Shown: positions 1-9,160 of the stretch, piece by piece
Layout of the letters: every line of letters begins with the position of its first letter
Numbering within the stretch: the first letter of the stretch is position 1
Source: Mesorhizobium sp.
GTDB taxonomy: Bacteria; Pseudomonadota; Alphaproteobacteria; Rhizobiales; Rhizobiaceae
Direction of reading: 5' to 3'
Assembly (NCBI RefSeq): GCF_004963255.1
Contig: NZ_SUGA01000003.1
Location: forward strand, 294,514 to 358,513
Length of the DNA stretch: 64,000 nt
Program-made: the position numbers and the translations under genes
Notes under the pieces: generated by a model
Told to the model about the DNA's origin: nothing
Database searches by the model: none
Seen by the model: the letters and a program-made list of their open reading frames with translations, nothing else

Positions 1-132
1 CACACGCCCGTCTGGTCCTTCGCGGTGTTCAATCTCGCCGACGCGTTCATTTCGGTCGGCGCGGCGCTCGTGGTCTTCGACGAGCTGATCGGCTGGGGCC
101 GCGAAGCCAAGCCGCAGGACCCCGGCAATTGA
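1..132 (+). CDS. lspA: Signal peptidase II, C-terminal fragment
   Basis: The window opens inside a reading frame that ends at a TGA at 130-132 and gives 43 residues. The stretch [14 protein letters not shown] matches the conserved C-terminal block of lipoprotein signal peptidase (FNxAD, holding the second catalytic Asp) followed by the last membrane helix. LspA is an inner-membrane aspartyl protease that cleaves prolipoproteins ahead of the lipidated Cys. The N-terminal part lies outside the window, so completeness cannot be judged. The next gene starts 54 bp downstream on the same strand. Confidence 0.8.
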   Translation, partial: HTPVWSFAVFNLADAFISVGAALVVFDELIGWGREAKPQDPGN

Positions 133-186
133 CCTCACGCGGTTGAAGCCGCAGAGTTCTCACCAGCCAGAACCGAGGAGAAAACC

Positions 187-1176
187 GTGACCGACACCTT
201 CAAAGCCATCCTCGTTTCACGCGATGCGGACAAGAAGCAGTCCGTCGATGTCGTCGACCTCACCGAGGCCGACCTGATGGAGGGCGATGTCACCGTCGCC
301 GTCGAGGCGACGACGGTGAACTACAAGGACGGGCTCGCCATCACCGGCAAGGCGCCGGTCGTGCGCCGCTGGCCGCTGGTTCCAGGCATCGATTTCGCCG
401 GCACCGTGATCTCCTCTTCCCATGCCGACTGGCGCAAGGGCGACAAGGTTATTCTCAATGGCTGGGGTGTCGGCGAGACGCATTACGGCGCCTATGCCGG
501 CCGCGCCCGCGTCAACGGCGACTGGCTGGTTCCGCTGCCCGAGGGCATGAGCGCACATGACGCGATGGCCGTCGGCACGGCTGGCTACACGGCCATGCTC
601 TCCGTCATGGCGCTGGAGCGCCACGGCATCGTGCCGGATCGCGGTCCGGTGGTGGTGACGGGCGCGGCCGGCGGCGTCGGCTCGGTCGCCATCTCGATCC
701 TATCGAGCCTCGGCTACCACGTCATCGCCTCGACCGGCCGCAACGCCGAAAGCCCCTATCTCATCGACCTCGGCGCGGCCGAAGTGATCTCGCGCGAGGA
801 GCTCAGCCAGCCGGCGAAGCCGCTCGCCAAGGAACGCTGGGCGGGCGGCGTCGATTCGGTCGGCAGCCATACCTTGGCCAATGTCCTGTCGATGACCTCC
901 TATGGCGGCGCGATCGCCGCCTGCGGCCTTGCCGGCGGCATGGACCTGCCGGGAAGCGTCGCGCCCTTCATCCTGCGCGGCGTCTCGCTGCTCGGCATCG
1001 ATTCTGTGATGGCGCCGAAGCCAGTCCGCCTGGAGGCATGGCGCCGCATCGGCGCCGACCTTGACCTGAAGAAGCTGTCGACATTGTCACGCAGCATCGG
1101 TTTCGACGGCATTGTCGCCGCCGCGCGCGACATCGTCGAAGGCAAGGTCCGGGGCCGCGTCGTCGTCGACATGTAG
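187..1176 (+). CDS. AcuI/YhdH-type MDR quinone oxidoreductase (acrylyl-CoA reductase-like)
   Basis: A 329-residue member of the medium-chain dehydrogenase family that resembles AcuI/YhdH, NADPH-dependent reductases of acrylyl-CoA and similar enoyl compounds. It has the N-terminal VNYKDGLAITG block near residue 48, PGIDFAGTV near residue 67, and the nucleotide-binding GAAGGVGSVA loop near residue 160. No zinc-ligand cysteine cluster is seen, as expected for this zinc-free branch. The length is normal for the family (about 325-330). The ATG follows a GAGGAG ribosome-binding site. The physiological substrate cannot be read from the sequence. It lies downstream of lspA but probably has no functional link to it. 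Confidence 0.85.
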   Translation: MTDTFKAILVSRDADKKQSVDVVDLTEADLMEGDVTVAVEATTVNYKDGLAITGKAPVVRRWPLVPGIDFAGTVISSSHADWRKGDKVILNGWGVGETHYGAYAGRARVNGDWLVPLPEGMSAHDAMAVGTAGYTAMLSVMALERHGIVPDRGPVVVTGAAGGVGSVAISILSSLGYHVIASTGRNAESPYLIDLGAAEVISREELSQPAKPLAKERWAGGVDSVGSHTLANVLSMTSYGGAIAACGLAGGMDLPGSVAPFILRGVSLLGIDSVMAPKPVRLEAWRRIGADLDLKKLSTLSRSIGFDGIVAAARDIVEGKVRGRVVVDM

Positions 1177-1288
1177 CCGGAGGTCGCGGTTCCGCCAGCG
1201 CCCGCAGCGCGGCCGGAATCCGCGCAATCGCTAAAATTCGAACGATCCGCCCCAGTCTTCCATAATTTCTGTCTGGCATGGTCTGCGC

Positions 1289-3562
1289 ATGGTCGCGGAC
1301 TCCCACATCAGGCAGGACAGCAAAGCCGCGGGCGCTGACAGGCCCGGCGCGCCGAAGCGGCAGGTGCTCGTCGCGCCGCCGCTGGCTCCCGACTTGCCTG
1401 CCGCCAGCCACGAAGGCCTGCCTTTCCTGACGATCGTCGCCATCGTCGTCCTGGCCGGGCTGGCGCATCTCACCGGGGCGCCGATCATCGTCACCATCGG
1501 GCTCGCCGCCGTGGCCTTCGCCGGCCTTGCCATGCATCTGCGCAACCGCCGCGACGAGCGGCGCACCGCGGCGCTTCTCGACGAGACCGCCGCCCGCAGC
1601 CGCGCCGAGATCGAGACCCTCGCCGATCGCATGTGGGAGATGCAGGAGAGCGAGGAGCGCTTCCGCGGCCTGATCGACGCGCTCGGCGACCTCGTCGTCC
1701 ATCGCGATCGCGACGGCCATATCGTCTATGCCAACAGCGTCTTTGCCTCGCTTGTCGAGGTCGACCCTCGCAATCTCGCCGGCAAGACCCTGTCGGACCT
1801 TGGCATCGACGTCGGCATCGTTCCCGACGCCGCCTTCTCCGACCATGAATGCCTGAGCTCCACCGATGTCGCGATCCGCACGCCGAACGGCTCGCGCTGG
1901 TTCTCCTGGATCGAATTGTCGGTGCGCGACAAGGATACCGGCGCCGTCTCGCATCGGGCGATCGCGCGCGACATCACCGCCCGCAAGCGCGCCGAATCCT
2001 CGCTGATCACCGCGCGCGAGCGGGCCGAATATGCGAGCCAGGCCAAGTCGCGCTTCCTCGCCACCGTCAGCCACGAGATCCGCACGCCGATGAACGGCAT
2101 CATGGGCATGGCGAAGCTGCTTGCCGACACCGACCTGTCGCCGGAACAGCGGACCTATGTCGGCGCCGTTTCCACCTCGGCCAGCGCGCTGCTCGCGCTC
2201 ATCGAGGACCTGCTCGACTATTCCAAGATCGAGGCCGGCCGCTTCGAGCCCGAGCCTCAGCCGACTTCGCTGCGCGAAATCGCCGACAACATCATCGAAC
2301 TTCTGGCCGCAAAGGCCTTCGCCAAGAATATCGGCCTCGGCTGCCATGTCGAGCCCGACGTGCCGCAGATGATCACGGCTGACCCCGGCCGCCTGCGCCA
2401 GGTGCTGCTCAACCTCATCGGCAACGCGGTGAAGTTCACCGATACGGGCGGCGTGCTGCTCACCGTGGCGCGCGCCCGCACCGAAACCAGCGATTGCATC
2501 TGCTTCACCGTCGCCGACACCGGCCCCGGACTGCGTGAAGAGGACATGGAACGCATCTTCGAGGAGTTCGAGCAATCCGACGGCACCTCGACCAGGGTGC
2601 ATGGCGGCGCCGGCCTTGGCCTTGCCATCTCGAAGCGGCTGGTGACGGCGATGGGCGGCACGATCTCCGTTTCGAGCCGGCTCGGCGAAGGCTCGGAATT
2701 CGTCCTGGAGATCCCGGCGGTCGCCGCGACCGAGCCGCCGCCGCACCGGCACAACATTCTCGCCGACCGGCGGGCGGTGATCGTTTCGAAGAACGCCATC
2801 GAGGCCGATGCCATCGCCCGCGCCATCAGGGCCTATGGCGGCATCGTCGAGGTTGCGGCGACGCCAGGCCAGGCCGCTCCATTCGCTGCCGGCTGCAACG
2901 TGCTGCTGGTCGACGCCGCGCTCGAAAACAGTGACGGCAGGTTGCTCAAGCGGTTGCGCGACTCAGGCTTCCCCGATTGTGAAGCCATCACCCTGATCGC
3001 GCCGACGGACCGGGGCATGCTCGGCGAATTCCGCGCCAGCGGCTACGCCACCTTCCTCGCGAGGCCCGTGCGCGGCGAGACCCTGCTGCGGCTGCTGTTG
3101 ACCAGCCATGGCTCCGCGCTCACCCAGCCGCAGCCGGAGCCGCGCGGCGCCGCCTCGGTGCGCAAGCGCGATCAGGGCCTGTCGGTGCTGATCGCCGAGG
3201 ACAATGACATCAACGCCATGCTCGCCCGCGCCACGCTGCTCAAGGCAGGGCATCGCGTCAAGGTCGTCGGCAACGGCAAGGCCGCGGTCGATGCCGTTAC
3301 CGACGCCGGCCTCAAGTTCCGCTTCGATGTGGTGCTGATGGACCTGCACATGCCTGTTATGGACGGCCTGGATGCGATCGCCGCCATCCGCCGCCATGAA
3401 GAGTCGCTCGCCATGCCGCCGATCCCGATCATGGTGCTTTCGGCCGACAGTCAGGAAAAGACCCGGCATGCCGTGCTCGCCCATGGCGCCAGCGGCTTCG
3501 TGACCAAGCCGCTCGACCCGGACGCGCTCGTCCAGGCGGTTGAGGGCCAAGTCGCCGCCTGA
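1289..3562 (+). CDS. Hybrid sensor histidine kinase with PAS and receiver domains
   Basis: A 757-residue membrane-anchored two-component kinase. Two hydrophobic segments lie at about residues 45-82, then a short coiled region, a PAS domain (about 125-245), a HisKA dimerisation domain with HEIRTPMNG (His262), and an HATPase domain with N ([11 protein letters not shown]), G1 (VADTGPGL) and G2 (GAGLGLAI) boxes. A degenerate receiver-like segment follows at about 490-610. The C-terminal receiver is complete, with the acidic pair AEDND and the phospho-acceptor [12 protein letters not shown] (Asp685). No partner regulator or output gene is adjacent, so the signal and target are unknown. No strong ribosome-binding site precedes the chosen ATG, so the start is moderately certain. 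Confidence 0.9.
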   Translation: MVADSHIRQDSKAAGADRPGAPKRQVLVAPPLAPDLPAASHEGLPFLTIVAIVVLAGLAHLTGAPIIVTIGLAAVAFAGLAMHLRNRRDERRTAALLDETAARSRAEIETLADRMWEMQESEERFRGLIDALGDLVVHRDRDGHIVYANSVFASLVEVDPRNLAGKTLSDLGIDVGIVPDAAFSDHECLSSTDVAIRTPNGSRWFSWIELSVRDKDTGAVSHRAIARDITARKRAESSLITARERAEYASQAKSRFLATVSHEIRTPMNGIMGMAKLLADTDLSPEQRTYVGAVSTSASALLALIEDLLDYSKIEAGRFEPEPQPTSLREIADNIIELLAAKAFAKNIGLGCHVEPDVPQMITADPGRLRQVLLNLIGNAVKFTDTGGVLLTVARARTETSDCICFTVADTGPGLREEDMERIFEEFEQSDGTSTRVHGGAGLGLAISKRLVTAMGGTISVSSRLGEGSEFVLEIPAVAATEPPPHRHNILADRRAVIVSKNAIEADAIARAIRAYGGIVEVAATPGQAAPFAAGCNVLLVDAALENSDGRLLKRLRDSGFPDCEAITLIAPTDRGMLGEFRASGYATFLARPVRGETLLRLLLTSHGSALTQPQPEPRGAASVRKRDQGLSVLIAEDNDINAMLARATLLKAGHRVKVVGNGKAAVDAVTDAGLKFRFDVVLMDLHMPVMDGLDAIAAIRRHEESLAMPPIPIMVLSADSQEKTRHAVLAHGASGFVTKPLDPDALVQAVEGQVAA

Positions 3563-3579
3563 CGAAATTTTGAACCCTT

Positions 3580-3604
3580 GAAAGCCACGCATCGCCTGGC
3601 TTTC
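3580..3604 (+). terminator. Hairpin after the histidine kinase gene
   Basis: GAAAGCCA and TGGCTTTC form an 8-bp stem 17 nt after the kinase stop codon. There is no clear T-run on the plus strand. This may be a weak terminator or an mRNA 3' stabilising hairpin. Confidence 0.3.
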
Positions 3605-3745
3605 GCGACCGTAAGATAGCCGGTTGAGGGTATTGTCCAGCCGACAAAGTATTGCCCGCTACGTCGTATCACGGTAGTGTCACAATCCTGTTGCACCTAC
3701 ACCGTATCCCCGTGCCAAGAGGGATGGCTCGAAGGAGAATCACTC

Positions 3746-4633
3746 GTGCATACAGTCATGCCTGAATGTGACACTCGGCCGAATGCCGGCGGCGCCCTGC
3801 TCGCTGCCCGCACTGCCGACGCCGTCGCAAGCGGCGCTCCGCTGGGCCGTATCGGCAACCTCGAAGTGCGGCTCGCCCGCAACGAGGCTGAGATCGCCGC
3901 CGCCCAGGAAGTCCGCTATCGGGTATTTTATGACGAGCTTGGCGCGAGGAAGGACCTGTTCCAGGCGCAGGACCGGCGCGATGCCGACCGTTTCGACCCG
4001 CTCTGCGATCACCTTCTCGTGTTGGACACGTCCCTTCCCGGCCCCGAGCACCGCCGCATCGTTGGCACCTATCGCCTGCTGCGGCAGGAGATAGCCGCGA
4101 CCGCTGGCGGCTTCTATTCCGAGGGCGAGTTCGAGCTCACCAAGCTGATCGCGCGCCATCCCGGCCAGCGCTTCCTCGAGCTCGGCCGCTCCTGCGTTCT
4201 GCCCGAATATCGTTCCAAGCGCACCATCGAGGCGCTGTGGCAGGGCATCTGGGCCTATATCAACCATTACGGCATCGGCGTGATGACCGGCTGCGCCTCT
4301 TTCCACGGCATCGTGCCGGCGGCGCATGCCGAGGCGCTGACCTATCTTGCCCATCATTGCCGCACCAATTCCGCCTGGGATGTCCGCGCGGTACCGGGGC
4401 GCTACTGCTCGATGGACCTGATGCCGATCGAGGCGGTGAACACCAAGGCGGCGATCGCCGCCATGCCGCCGCTGGTCAAGGGTTACCTGCGCGTTGGTGC
4501 CCGCATCGGCGACGGCTGCGTCATCGACCACGAATTCTCGACCGTCGACGTCTTCGTCGTCATGCCGGTCAAGGAGATCGGCGCCCGCTATGTCAACTAT
4601 TATGGCGGCGAAGGGCAGCGCTTCGCGGCATAG
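3746..4633 (+). CDS. olsB: L-ornithine N-alpha-acyltransferase
   Basis: A 295-residue GNAT-fold protein resembling rhizobial OlsB, which transfers a 3-hydroxyacyl chain from acyl-ACP to ornithine, the first step to lyso-ornithine lipid. Family blocks are GRIGNLEVRLARNEAEI, RYRVFYDEL, FDPLCDHLLVLD, GTYRLLRQE, RFLELGRSCVLPEYR and the C-terminal VNYYGGEGQRF. I chose the GTG at 3746 because GAAGGAG lies 9 bp upstream; the frame stays open to 3677 without a good ribosome-binding site. OlsA, the second acyltransferase, is not in the window. The stop codon TAG is the first unit of the ATTCGCT repeat element that follows. Confidence 0.85.
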   Translation: MHTVMPECDTRPNAGGALLAARTADAVASGAPLGRIGNLEVRLARNEAEIAAAQEVRYRVFYDELGARKDLFQAQDRRDADRFDPLCDHLLVLDTSLPGPEHRRIVGTYRLLRQEIAATAGGFYSEGEFELTKLIARHPGQRFLELGRSCVLPEYRSKRTIEALWQGIWAYINHYGIGVMTGCASFHGIVPAAHAEALTYLAHHCRTNSAWDVRAVPGRYCSMDLMPIEAVNTKAAIAAMPPLVKGYLRVGARIGDGCVIDHEFSTVDVFVVMPVKEIGARYVNYYGGEGQRFAA

Positions 4634-4730
4634 CGAATAGCGAATAGCGAATAGCGAATAGCGAAAGAAATACCCAATCTTGGGTTGGTCACCACAGCCC
4701 TATTCGCTATTCGCTATTCGCTACTCGCTC
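4631..4730. repeat. Palindromic array of the 7-mer ATTCGCT
   Basis: The left arm has about four copies of the heptamer AGCGAAT and the right arm (4700-4729) about four copies of its complement ATTCGCT. Between them is a small ACCCAA/TTGGGT hairpin. The element fills the whole gap between the convergent olsB and TRIC genes, and both stop codons touch it. A transcript could fold into a stem of about 28 bp, so it may act as a bidirectional terminator. Confidence 0.85.
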
Positions 4731-4732
4731 TT

Positions 4733-5371
4733 TTACGGAATATCTTCCGGCCTTCGCCCCGGCCGACTCCGATAGGCCGCAAACGACCAGCCGAATTTAA
4801 GCGCCCCGCCGCGCACCACGAACGCGCCCGCGAAGCCGAGCAGGCTGGACGCCAGCGTCGGCAGGCCGGCAAGATCGCCAAGGGTGAAGATCGCGGCGCC
4901 GGCCAGGGCGGCCGTGACATAGATTTCGGGCCTGAGCAGCACCGAAGGCTCGCCGGCAAGCAGGTCGCGCAAAATGCCGCCGGAGGTCGCCGTCAGCACG
5001 CCCGTGATGACCGACACGACAGGCGAACCGGTGATCGCCAGCCCTTTGGCCGCGCCCATCACCGAGAACGCGGCAAGCCCGATGGCATCGAGCCAGAGCA
5101 GCAGCTTGTAGCGGGATTCGAAGCGGTGGGCGCTGAAGAAGACCAGCACCGCGACGACCGCGCAGATCAGCACATAGCCGCTGTTGGCGACCCAGAATAC
5201 GGGCAGGTTGAGGATGACGTCGCGCAGCGTCCCGCCGCCGATGCCGGTGATGCTGGCCAGGAACAGGAAGCCGATGATGTCGAGCTGCTTGCGCGATGCG
5301 GCAAGCGCGCCCGTCGCCGCGAAGACGGCGACGCCGGCATAGTCGAGCAAGGCGATGGGATTCAAGGACAT
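4733..5371 (-). CDS. TRIC/UPF0126 family cation channel, trimeric intracellular type
   Basis: A 212-residue integral membrane protein with about seven hydrophobic helices and an internal duplication. Each half carries a glycine-rich kink followed by LRD: GIGGGTLRD near residue 43 and ATSGGILRD near residue 129. This is the signature of the prokaryotic TRIC (UPF0126, YadS/YicG) family. Prokaryotic TRIC homologues form trimeric monovalent cation channels; some relatives have been linked to glycine transport. The start ATG directly abuts a pyrimidine-rich repeat and has no Shine-Dalgarno sequence, yet the family N-terminus (LDYAGVAVFAATGA) begins here, so no better start is available. Confidence 0.85.
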   Translation of the reverse strand: MSLNPIALLDYAGVAVFAATGALAASRKQLDIIGFLFLASITGIGGGTLRDVILNLPVFWVANSGYVLICAVVAVLVFFSAHRFESRYKLLLWLDAIGLAAFSVMGAAKGLAITGSPVVSVITGVLTATSGGILRDLLAGEPSVLLRPEIYVTAALAGAAIFTLGDLAGLPTLASSLLGFAGAFVVRGGALKFGWSFAAYRSRPGRRPEDIP

Positions 5372-5489
5372 AGGGGAGTAGGGCAGTAAGGGAGTAGGGC
5401 AATAGGGGGAAATTGAATAGCATAGAACCGCGTGAAAGTACGGTTTCGCTCCCCTACTCCCTTACTGCCCTACTCCCTTACTCCCCTAA
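5372..5489. repeat. Palindromic array of the 8-mer TACTCCCT
   Basis: Period-8 repeats AGGGAGTA/GGGCAGTA (5372-5410) are answered by inverted copies TACTCCCT, TACTGCCC, TACTCCCT, TACTCCCC (5449-5487). The centre holds a small AACCG/CGGTT hairpin. It occupies the entire 118-bp space between grpE (upstream) and the TRIC gene (downstream), both on the minus strand. It removes any purine-rich ribosome-binding site in front of the TRIC start. Confidence 0.85.
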
Positions 5490-6122
5490 TTAAGCATCCT
5501 TCTCGGCCTGCTCGTTCACCGGACCGGGCTCGACCTTCGCCTCGGCGGTTGCCTTCGGGCCACCCTTGGCGACACCGACCATCGCCGGCCGCAGCACGCG
5601 CTCGCCGATCGAATAGCCGGGCTGCACCACCTGGACGACGGTGCCGGCCGGGACTTCCGGATTGGGCACCTCGAACATCGCCTGGTGGAAGTTCGGATCG
5701 AACTTCTCGCCTTCGGGCGCGAGTTTCTTCACGCCGTGGCGCTCCAGCGCCGAAAGCATGGCGCGTTCGGTGAGGTCGACACCCTCGATAAGCGCCTTGA
5801 AGCCGGCATCGCCGGAGGCCTTGGCCTCGGCCGGAATGGCATCGAGCGCGCGGCGCAGATTGTCCGATACAGACAGCATGTCGCGCGCGAAATTGGCCAC
5901 CGCGTAAGTGCGCGCGTCATGCACGTCGCGCGCGGTGCGCCGCCGCAAATTCTCCATTTCGGCCGCGACGCGCAACGCGCGGTCCTTCAGTTCCTCGTTT
6001 TCCTTCAGCAGCCGCACGAGCGCTTCATAGTCGCCGTCGACGCCACCTTCCGCACGCTCGCCGGAAGCCTGGGTAGCTTCCATATCTTCGGGCGTGCGTT
6101 CGTCTTTTGCCTGGTCGCTCAT
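5490..6122 (-). CDS. grpE: GrpE nucleotide exchange factor of DnaK
   Basis: A 210-residue cytoplasmic homodimer that releases ADP from DnaK. An acidic, low-complexity N-terminus is followed by the long coiled coil (about residues 35-95; [23 protein letters not shown]) and the C-terminal beta-wing domain. The latter has the family signatures [20 protein letters not shown] and [21 protein letters not shown]. The length is typical for alphaproteobacteria. hrcA, its usual upstream neighbour, is not present here. A RpoH-like promoter can be drawn about 40-70 bp upstream. Confidence 0.95.
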   Translation of the reverse strand: MSDQAKDERTPEDMEATQASGERAEGGVDGDYEALVRLLKENEELKDRALRVAAEMENLRRRTARDVHDARTYAVANFARDMLSVSDNLRRALDAIPAEAKASGDAGFKALIEGVDLTERAMLSALERHGVKKLAPEGEKFDPNFHQAMFEVPNPEVPAGTVVQVVQPGYSIGERVLRPAMVGVAKGGPKATAEAKVEPGPVNEQAEKDA

Positions 6123-6162
6123 CGCCGTTTCCCGTCATTCGGATTGGTCTGGATTTGCGCCC

Positions 6163-6192
6163 GATATCGAGGTTTGGAGGCCAAAAATCAAG
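6163..6192 (-). promoter_or_regulatory. Candidate heat-shock promoter of grpE
   Basis: Reading the minus strand, CTTGATT and GATATC are separated by about 17 nt and lie 41-70 nt before the grpE start. A CTTGA-type -35 element is what alphaproteobacterial RpoH prefers. The -10 match is loose, so this is a suggestion only. Confidence 0.35.
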
Positions 6193-6340
6193 GGGTAAGC
6201 GCTCGCGGCGGATGTCGAGCCATCATTCCAAATTAATTCAAATTTTACCGTATCACGCGGCTTTGCTTGCCCTCGAATGCCGTTGCGGGAACCATAAACG
6301 GGCTGGAGGAGTTTCGAAGCCGACACAGGATTTTGGGACG

Positions 6341-6541
6341 ATGAACGGCAACAACGGCAACCGGCGCGCCGCATTGGCCAACGATATCAGGCGGCAGGCA
6401 GGCAGCGAAGCGACAAAGCGCTTTCTGCGCACCTTGCCGGCATTTCGCTTGGAAAAAGAGGTGCCTCGGCGGCTGAGCGACCTGCTTGACCGCCTGGACG
6501 CCGCGGATGCCAGGAAAGCTGGCGGCGAGCGGCGTCGATAG
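6341..6541 (+). CDS. Small hypothetical protein (66 aa)
   Basis: A 66-residue basic protein beginning MNGNNGNRRAALANDIRRQ and divergent from grpE. It is rich in Arg, Leu and Asp and predicted to be largely helical, with no signal peptide or membrane segment. The C-terminal block RRLSDLLDRLDAAD vaguely recalls the end of NepR anti-sigma factors (PDRFLxLLxxL), but the rest does not fit well, so no function is assigned. The ATG at 6341 follows CAGGATTTTGGGACG, a weak ribosome-binding site. The frame is open upstream to 6107, but that part overlaps the grpE 5' region and looks spurious. Confidence 0.5.
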   Translation: MNGNNGNRRAALANDIRRQAGSEATKRFLRTLPAFRLEKEVPRRLSDLLDRLDAADARKAGGERRR

Positions 6542-6555
6542 CCGCGCGCCGCGGT

Positions 6556-6580
6556 TAGAGCAACTCCGGGAAAAGTTCAG
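6556..6580. repeat. Fragment of the dispersed GAGCAATTTCAGG element
   Basis: TAGAGCAACTCCGGGAAAAGT matches the start of the longer element at 48957 (TAGAGCAATTTCAGGAAAAGT). Only the first 25 bp are present, running into the stop codon of the PfpI gene. Confidence 0.5.
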
Positions 6581-7197
6581 GCCGCCTTTCGGTCGTCGCG
6601 CATCAGCGCTTCGCCGTGGCTGATCTCCGTGCCGAGCACCTTCAGGCATTCCCGCATGAAAGCGGCAAGGCCCGGCCAGCCTTTCGCCGACACCAGATTG
6701 CCGTCGACATGCGCGCCGGTCGGGGCGACGTCGACATAGAAACCGCCGGCAAGCGTCACTTCCGGCTCGCAATACTGCAGCGCCGCCACTTTCTTGCCGC
6801 GCACCACGCCGTCGACCGCGATCAGGATCTGCACGCCGTGGCAAATGGTGAAGATCGGCTTGCCGGTCTCATGGAAATGCCTGACCAGCGCCTGCACGCG
6901 CTTGTCGATGCGGATATATTCCGGTCCGCGCCCGCCGGCCGCGTATACCGCGTCATAGTCGGCCGGATTCACCTCGGCGAAGGTCTTATTGAGGATGTAA
7001 TCGTGGCCGAGTTTTTCGGTATAGGTCTGATGGCCTTCGAAGTCGTGCAACGAGGTCTTGAGCACGTCGCCCGCCTTCTTGTCCGGGCACACGACATGGA
7101 CGGTGTGACCGACCGCGTGCATGGCCTGTTCAAAGACGAAAATCTCGTACTCCTCGCTGAACTCGCCAACGAGCATCAATATCTTCTTGCCGGCCAT
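6577..7197 (-). CDS. DJ-1/PfpI family protein
   Basis: A 206-residue class I glutamine-amidotransferase-like fold protein. KILMLVGEFSEEYE at the N-terminus carries the conserved acidic residue. TICHGVQIL near residue 119 is the nucleophile elbow with the reactive Cys followed by His. YAAGGRGPEYIR precedes it. Members act as glyoxalase/deglycase-like enzymes, chaperones or peptidases; the sequence does not show which. It is longer than the classical 165-residue PfpI, with a C-terminal extension. It stands alone, 193 bp downstream of the GMC oxidoreductase gene. Confidence 0.85.
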   Translation of the reverse strand: MAGKKILMLVGEFSEEYEIFVFEQAMHAVGHTVHVVCPDKKAGDVLKTSLHDFEGHQTYTEKLGHDYILNKTFAEVNPADYDAVYAAGGRGPEYIRIDKRVQALVRHFHETGKPIFTICHGVQILIAVDGVVRGKKVAALQYCEPEVTLAGGFYVDVAPTGAHVDGNLVSAKGWPGLAAFMRECLKVLGTEISHGEALMRDDRKAA

Positions 7198-7389
7198 GCC
7201 GTTCCTCCCTTAGCTGGCTATTTATTTCGGGGTGCAAAATAATAACGCCATCCTAAGATGAGGACGGCAAAAGGGGAAGCGCAAATCGCCAAATTGGTCT
7301 GACCAGATGGATTCGATCCTATCGGCAGGCGTGCCAGGCGACATCGCCGCGACAGAACCGAAGACGTTGGTCCGACCAAGAACAGACGA

Positions 7390-8997
7390 TCAGACCGCAG
7401 CCCGGATCATATCCGCGGCCTTCTCGGCAATCATGATCGTCGGCGCATTGGTGTTGCCGCCGATCAGGGTCGGCATCACCGAGGCATCGACGACGCGCAA
7501 CCCTTCCAGCCCGCGCACCTTGAGCTGCGGGTCGACCACGGCCATGTCGTCGACGCCCATCTTGCAGGTGCCGGCCGGGTGGTAGATCGTGTCGGCGCGC
7601 GCCCTGATATGCGCCATTAGCTCGGCATCGCTCGAAGCGCCGGCGGTGTAGATTTCCTTTGCGCGATATTTCGCCAGCGCCGGCGCCTCCAATATGGCGC
7701 GCATCTTCCGCACGCCCTTGAGCAGAAGCTCGGCGTCGCGCTCGTCCTCGAGGAAGCGCGGATCGATGCGCGGCGCCGCCAGCGGATCCCGGCTCATCAG
7801 ACCCACCTCGCCGCGCGAATGCGGCCGCAGCACGCAGACATGGCAGGAAAACCCATAGCCCATATGCAGCTTGCGGCCATGGTCGTCGACGATGGCGATG
7901 CAGAAATGCAATTGCAGGTCGGGACGCTCGATCGCCGGATCGGATTTGAGGAAAGCGCCGCCCTCGGCGTAAGGGGTGGCGATCATGCCGGTTCCGTCCT
8001 TGCGCCAGCGCAGCATGTGCCGGATCAGGCCCGGCATGCCGCTGAGGCCGATGCCCATCAAATCCGTCTGCCTGGACTTCCAGGCGAGGATGAAATCGAG
8101 ATGGTCCTGCAGGTTCCGACCGACGCCCGGCAATTCGTGGACAAGCGGAATGCCGTGCGCCGCAAGCTCGACCGCCGGTCCGATGCCCGAGAGCAGGAGC
8201 AGCTGCGGCGAACCGAACGCCCCGCCGCAAAGAATGACCTCGCGCCTGGCTTCCGTCACGGCCTCGCTCTTCCCGCGGCGGTAGTGCACGCCAGTGGCCC
8301 GCCTGCCGTTGAGCACCACGCCCGTCGCATGCGCGCCGGTGATCACCGTGAGGTTCGGCCGGTTCATCGCCGGATGCAGATAGGCCGCCGCCGCCGAGCA
8401 GCGCTCGCCATTGCGGCGCTCGCCCCAGAACTGCGTCACCTGATAGAGGCCGGCCCCTTCCTGCTCCGGCCCGTTGAAATCGTCGTTCAGCCTGATCTGG
8501 TTTTCGCCGCAGGCGTCGACGAAGGCCCTGGAGATCGCACGCGGCTCCTGCTGCTCGCAGACCCTCAGCGGTCCGTCGCCGCCATGCAGCGCGTCAGCCC
8601 CGCGCTGGTTGCCTTCGGCGCGCCGGAAATAGGGCAGCACCTCATCCCACGACCAGCCGTCGCAGCCAAGATCGGCCCATTCGTCATAGTCGCGGCGGTT
8701 GCCGCGCGTGTAGAGCATGGCGTTGATAGCGCTGGAGCCACCCAACGCCTTGCCACGCGGCTGGTAGCCCCTGCGTCCGTTGAGACCTTCCTGCGGTATT
8801 GTCTGGAAGCCCCAGTTGTTGATCTTCGGCCGTCCGGGCAGCAGCGCGATGATGCCGGCCGGGGCGCGGATCAAGAGATCCTTGCCGGCGCCTCCCGCCT
8901 CGAGCAGGCAGACCGTCTTCGATGGGTCCTCGGAAAGTCTCGCGGCAAGCGTCGAGCCGGCGGAGCCGCCGCCGGCAATCACATAGTCGTAGCGCAT
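7390..8997 (-). CDS. GMC-family FAD-dependent oxidoreductase (choline dehydrogenase-like)
   Basis: A 535-residue flavoprotein. The N-terminal dinucleotide fold [18 protein letters not shown] and LLEAGG bind FAD. GMC signature 1 lies near [19 protein letters not shown] and signature 2 near [16 protein letters not shown]. The C-terminus has the catalytic His region ([10 protein letters not shown]) and [19 protein letters not shown]. The family oxidises primary alcohols, choline, polyethylene glycol or aromatic alcohols. No betaine-aldehyde dehydrogenase is adjacent, so a betA role is unsupported. It appears monocistronic. Confidence 0.88.
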   Translation of the reverse strand: MRYDYVIAGGGSAGSTLAARLSEDPSKTVCLLEAGGAGKDLLIRAPAGIIALLPGRPKINNWGFQTIPQEGLNGRRGYQPRGKALGGSSAINAMLYTRGNRRDYDEWADLGCDGWSWDEVLPYFRRAEGNQRGADALHGGDGPLRVCEQQEPRAISRAFVDACGENQIRLNDDFNGPEQEGAGLYQVTQFWGERRNGERCSAAAAYLHPAMNRPNLTVITGAHATGVVLNGRRATGVHYRRGKSEAVTEARREVILCGGAFGSPQLLLLSGIGPAVELAAHGIPLVHELPGVGRNLQDHLDFILAWKSRQTDLMGIGLSGMPGLIRHMLRWRKDGTGMIATPYAEGGAFLKSDPAIERPDLQLHFCIAIVDDHGRKLHMGYGFSCHVCVLRPHSRGEVGLMSRDPLAAPRIDPRFLEDERDAELLLKGVRKMRAILEAPALAKYRAKEIYTAGASSDAELMAHIRARADTIYHPAGTCKMGVDDMAVVDPQLKVRGLEGLRVVDASVMPTLIGGNTNAPTIMIAEKAADMIRAAV

Positions 8998-9082
8998 GGT
9001 TCCCTCCCAGCGGATCTTTCCGTCCGTTGTCTGGAGAGAATGCCTGCCGAAGCGCCTTGTAAAGATGCCGCTGCGTCAGCCA

Positions 9083-9122
9083 GAGCATGATCCCGAACCG
9101 AGGGTTCGGAAAGATCATGCTC
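9083..9122. repeat. GAGCATGATC palindrome
   Basis: GAGCATGATC and GATCATGCTC (10-bp arms) enclose a second inner stem GAACC/GGTTC. The element lies between the 5' end of the GMC gene and the 3' end of the DUF934 gene. Similar palindromes recur between genes in rhizobial genomes (recalled, not checked). It could terminate the sulfur operon transcript. Confidence 0.6.
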
Positions 9123-9160
9123 CGACAAAGGACTGGATCAGGATGACGGTCAGCCAGACG

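Noticed and set aside
968..2752. 594-codon minus-strand open frame
   Set aside because: It lies opposite the reductase and histidine kinase genes, has Arg/Gly/Ala-rich composition typical of antisense frames in GC-rich DNA, and has no family motif.
6341..6541. NepR-like anti-sigma factor
   Set aside because: Only the last dozen residues resemble NepR; no sigma factor or PhyR gene is nearby, so the gene was left as hypothetical.
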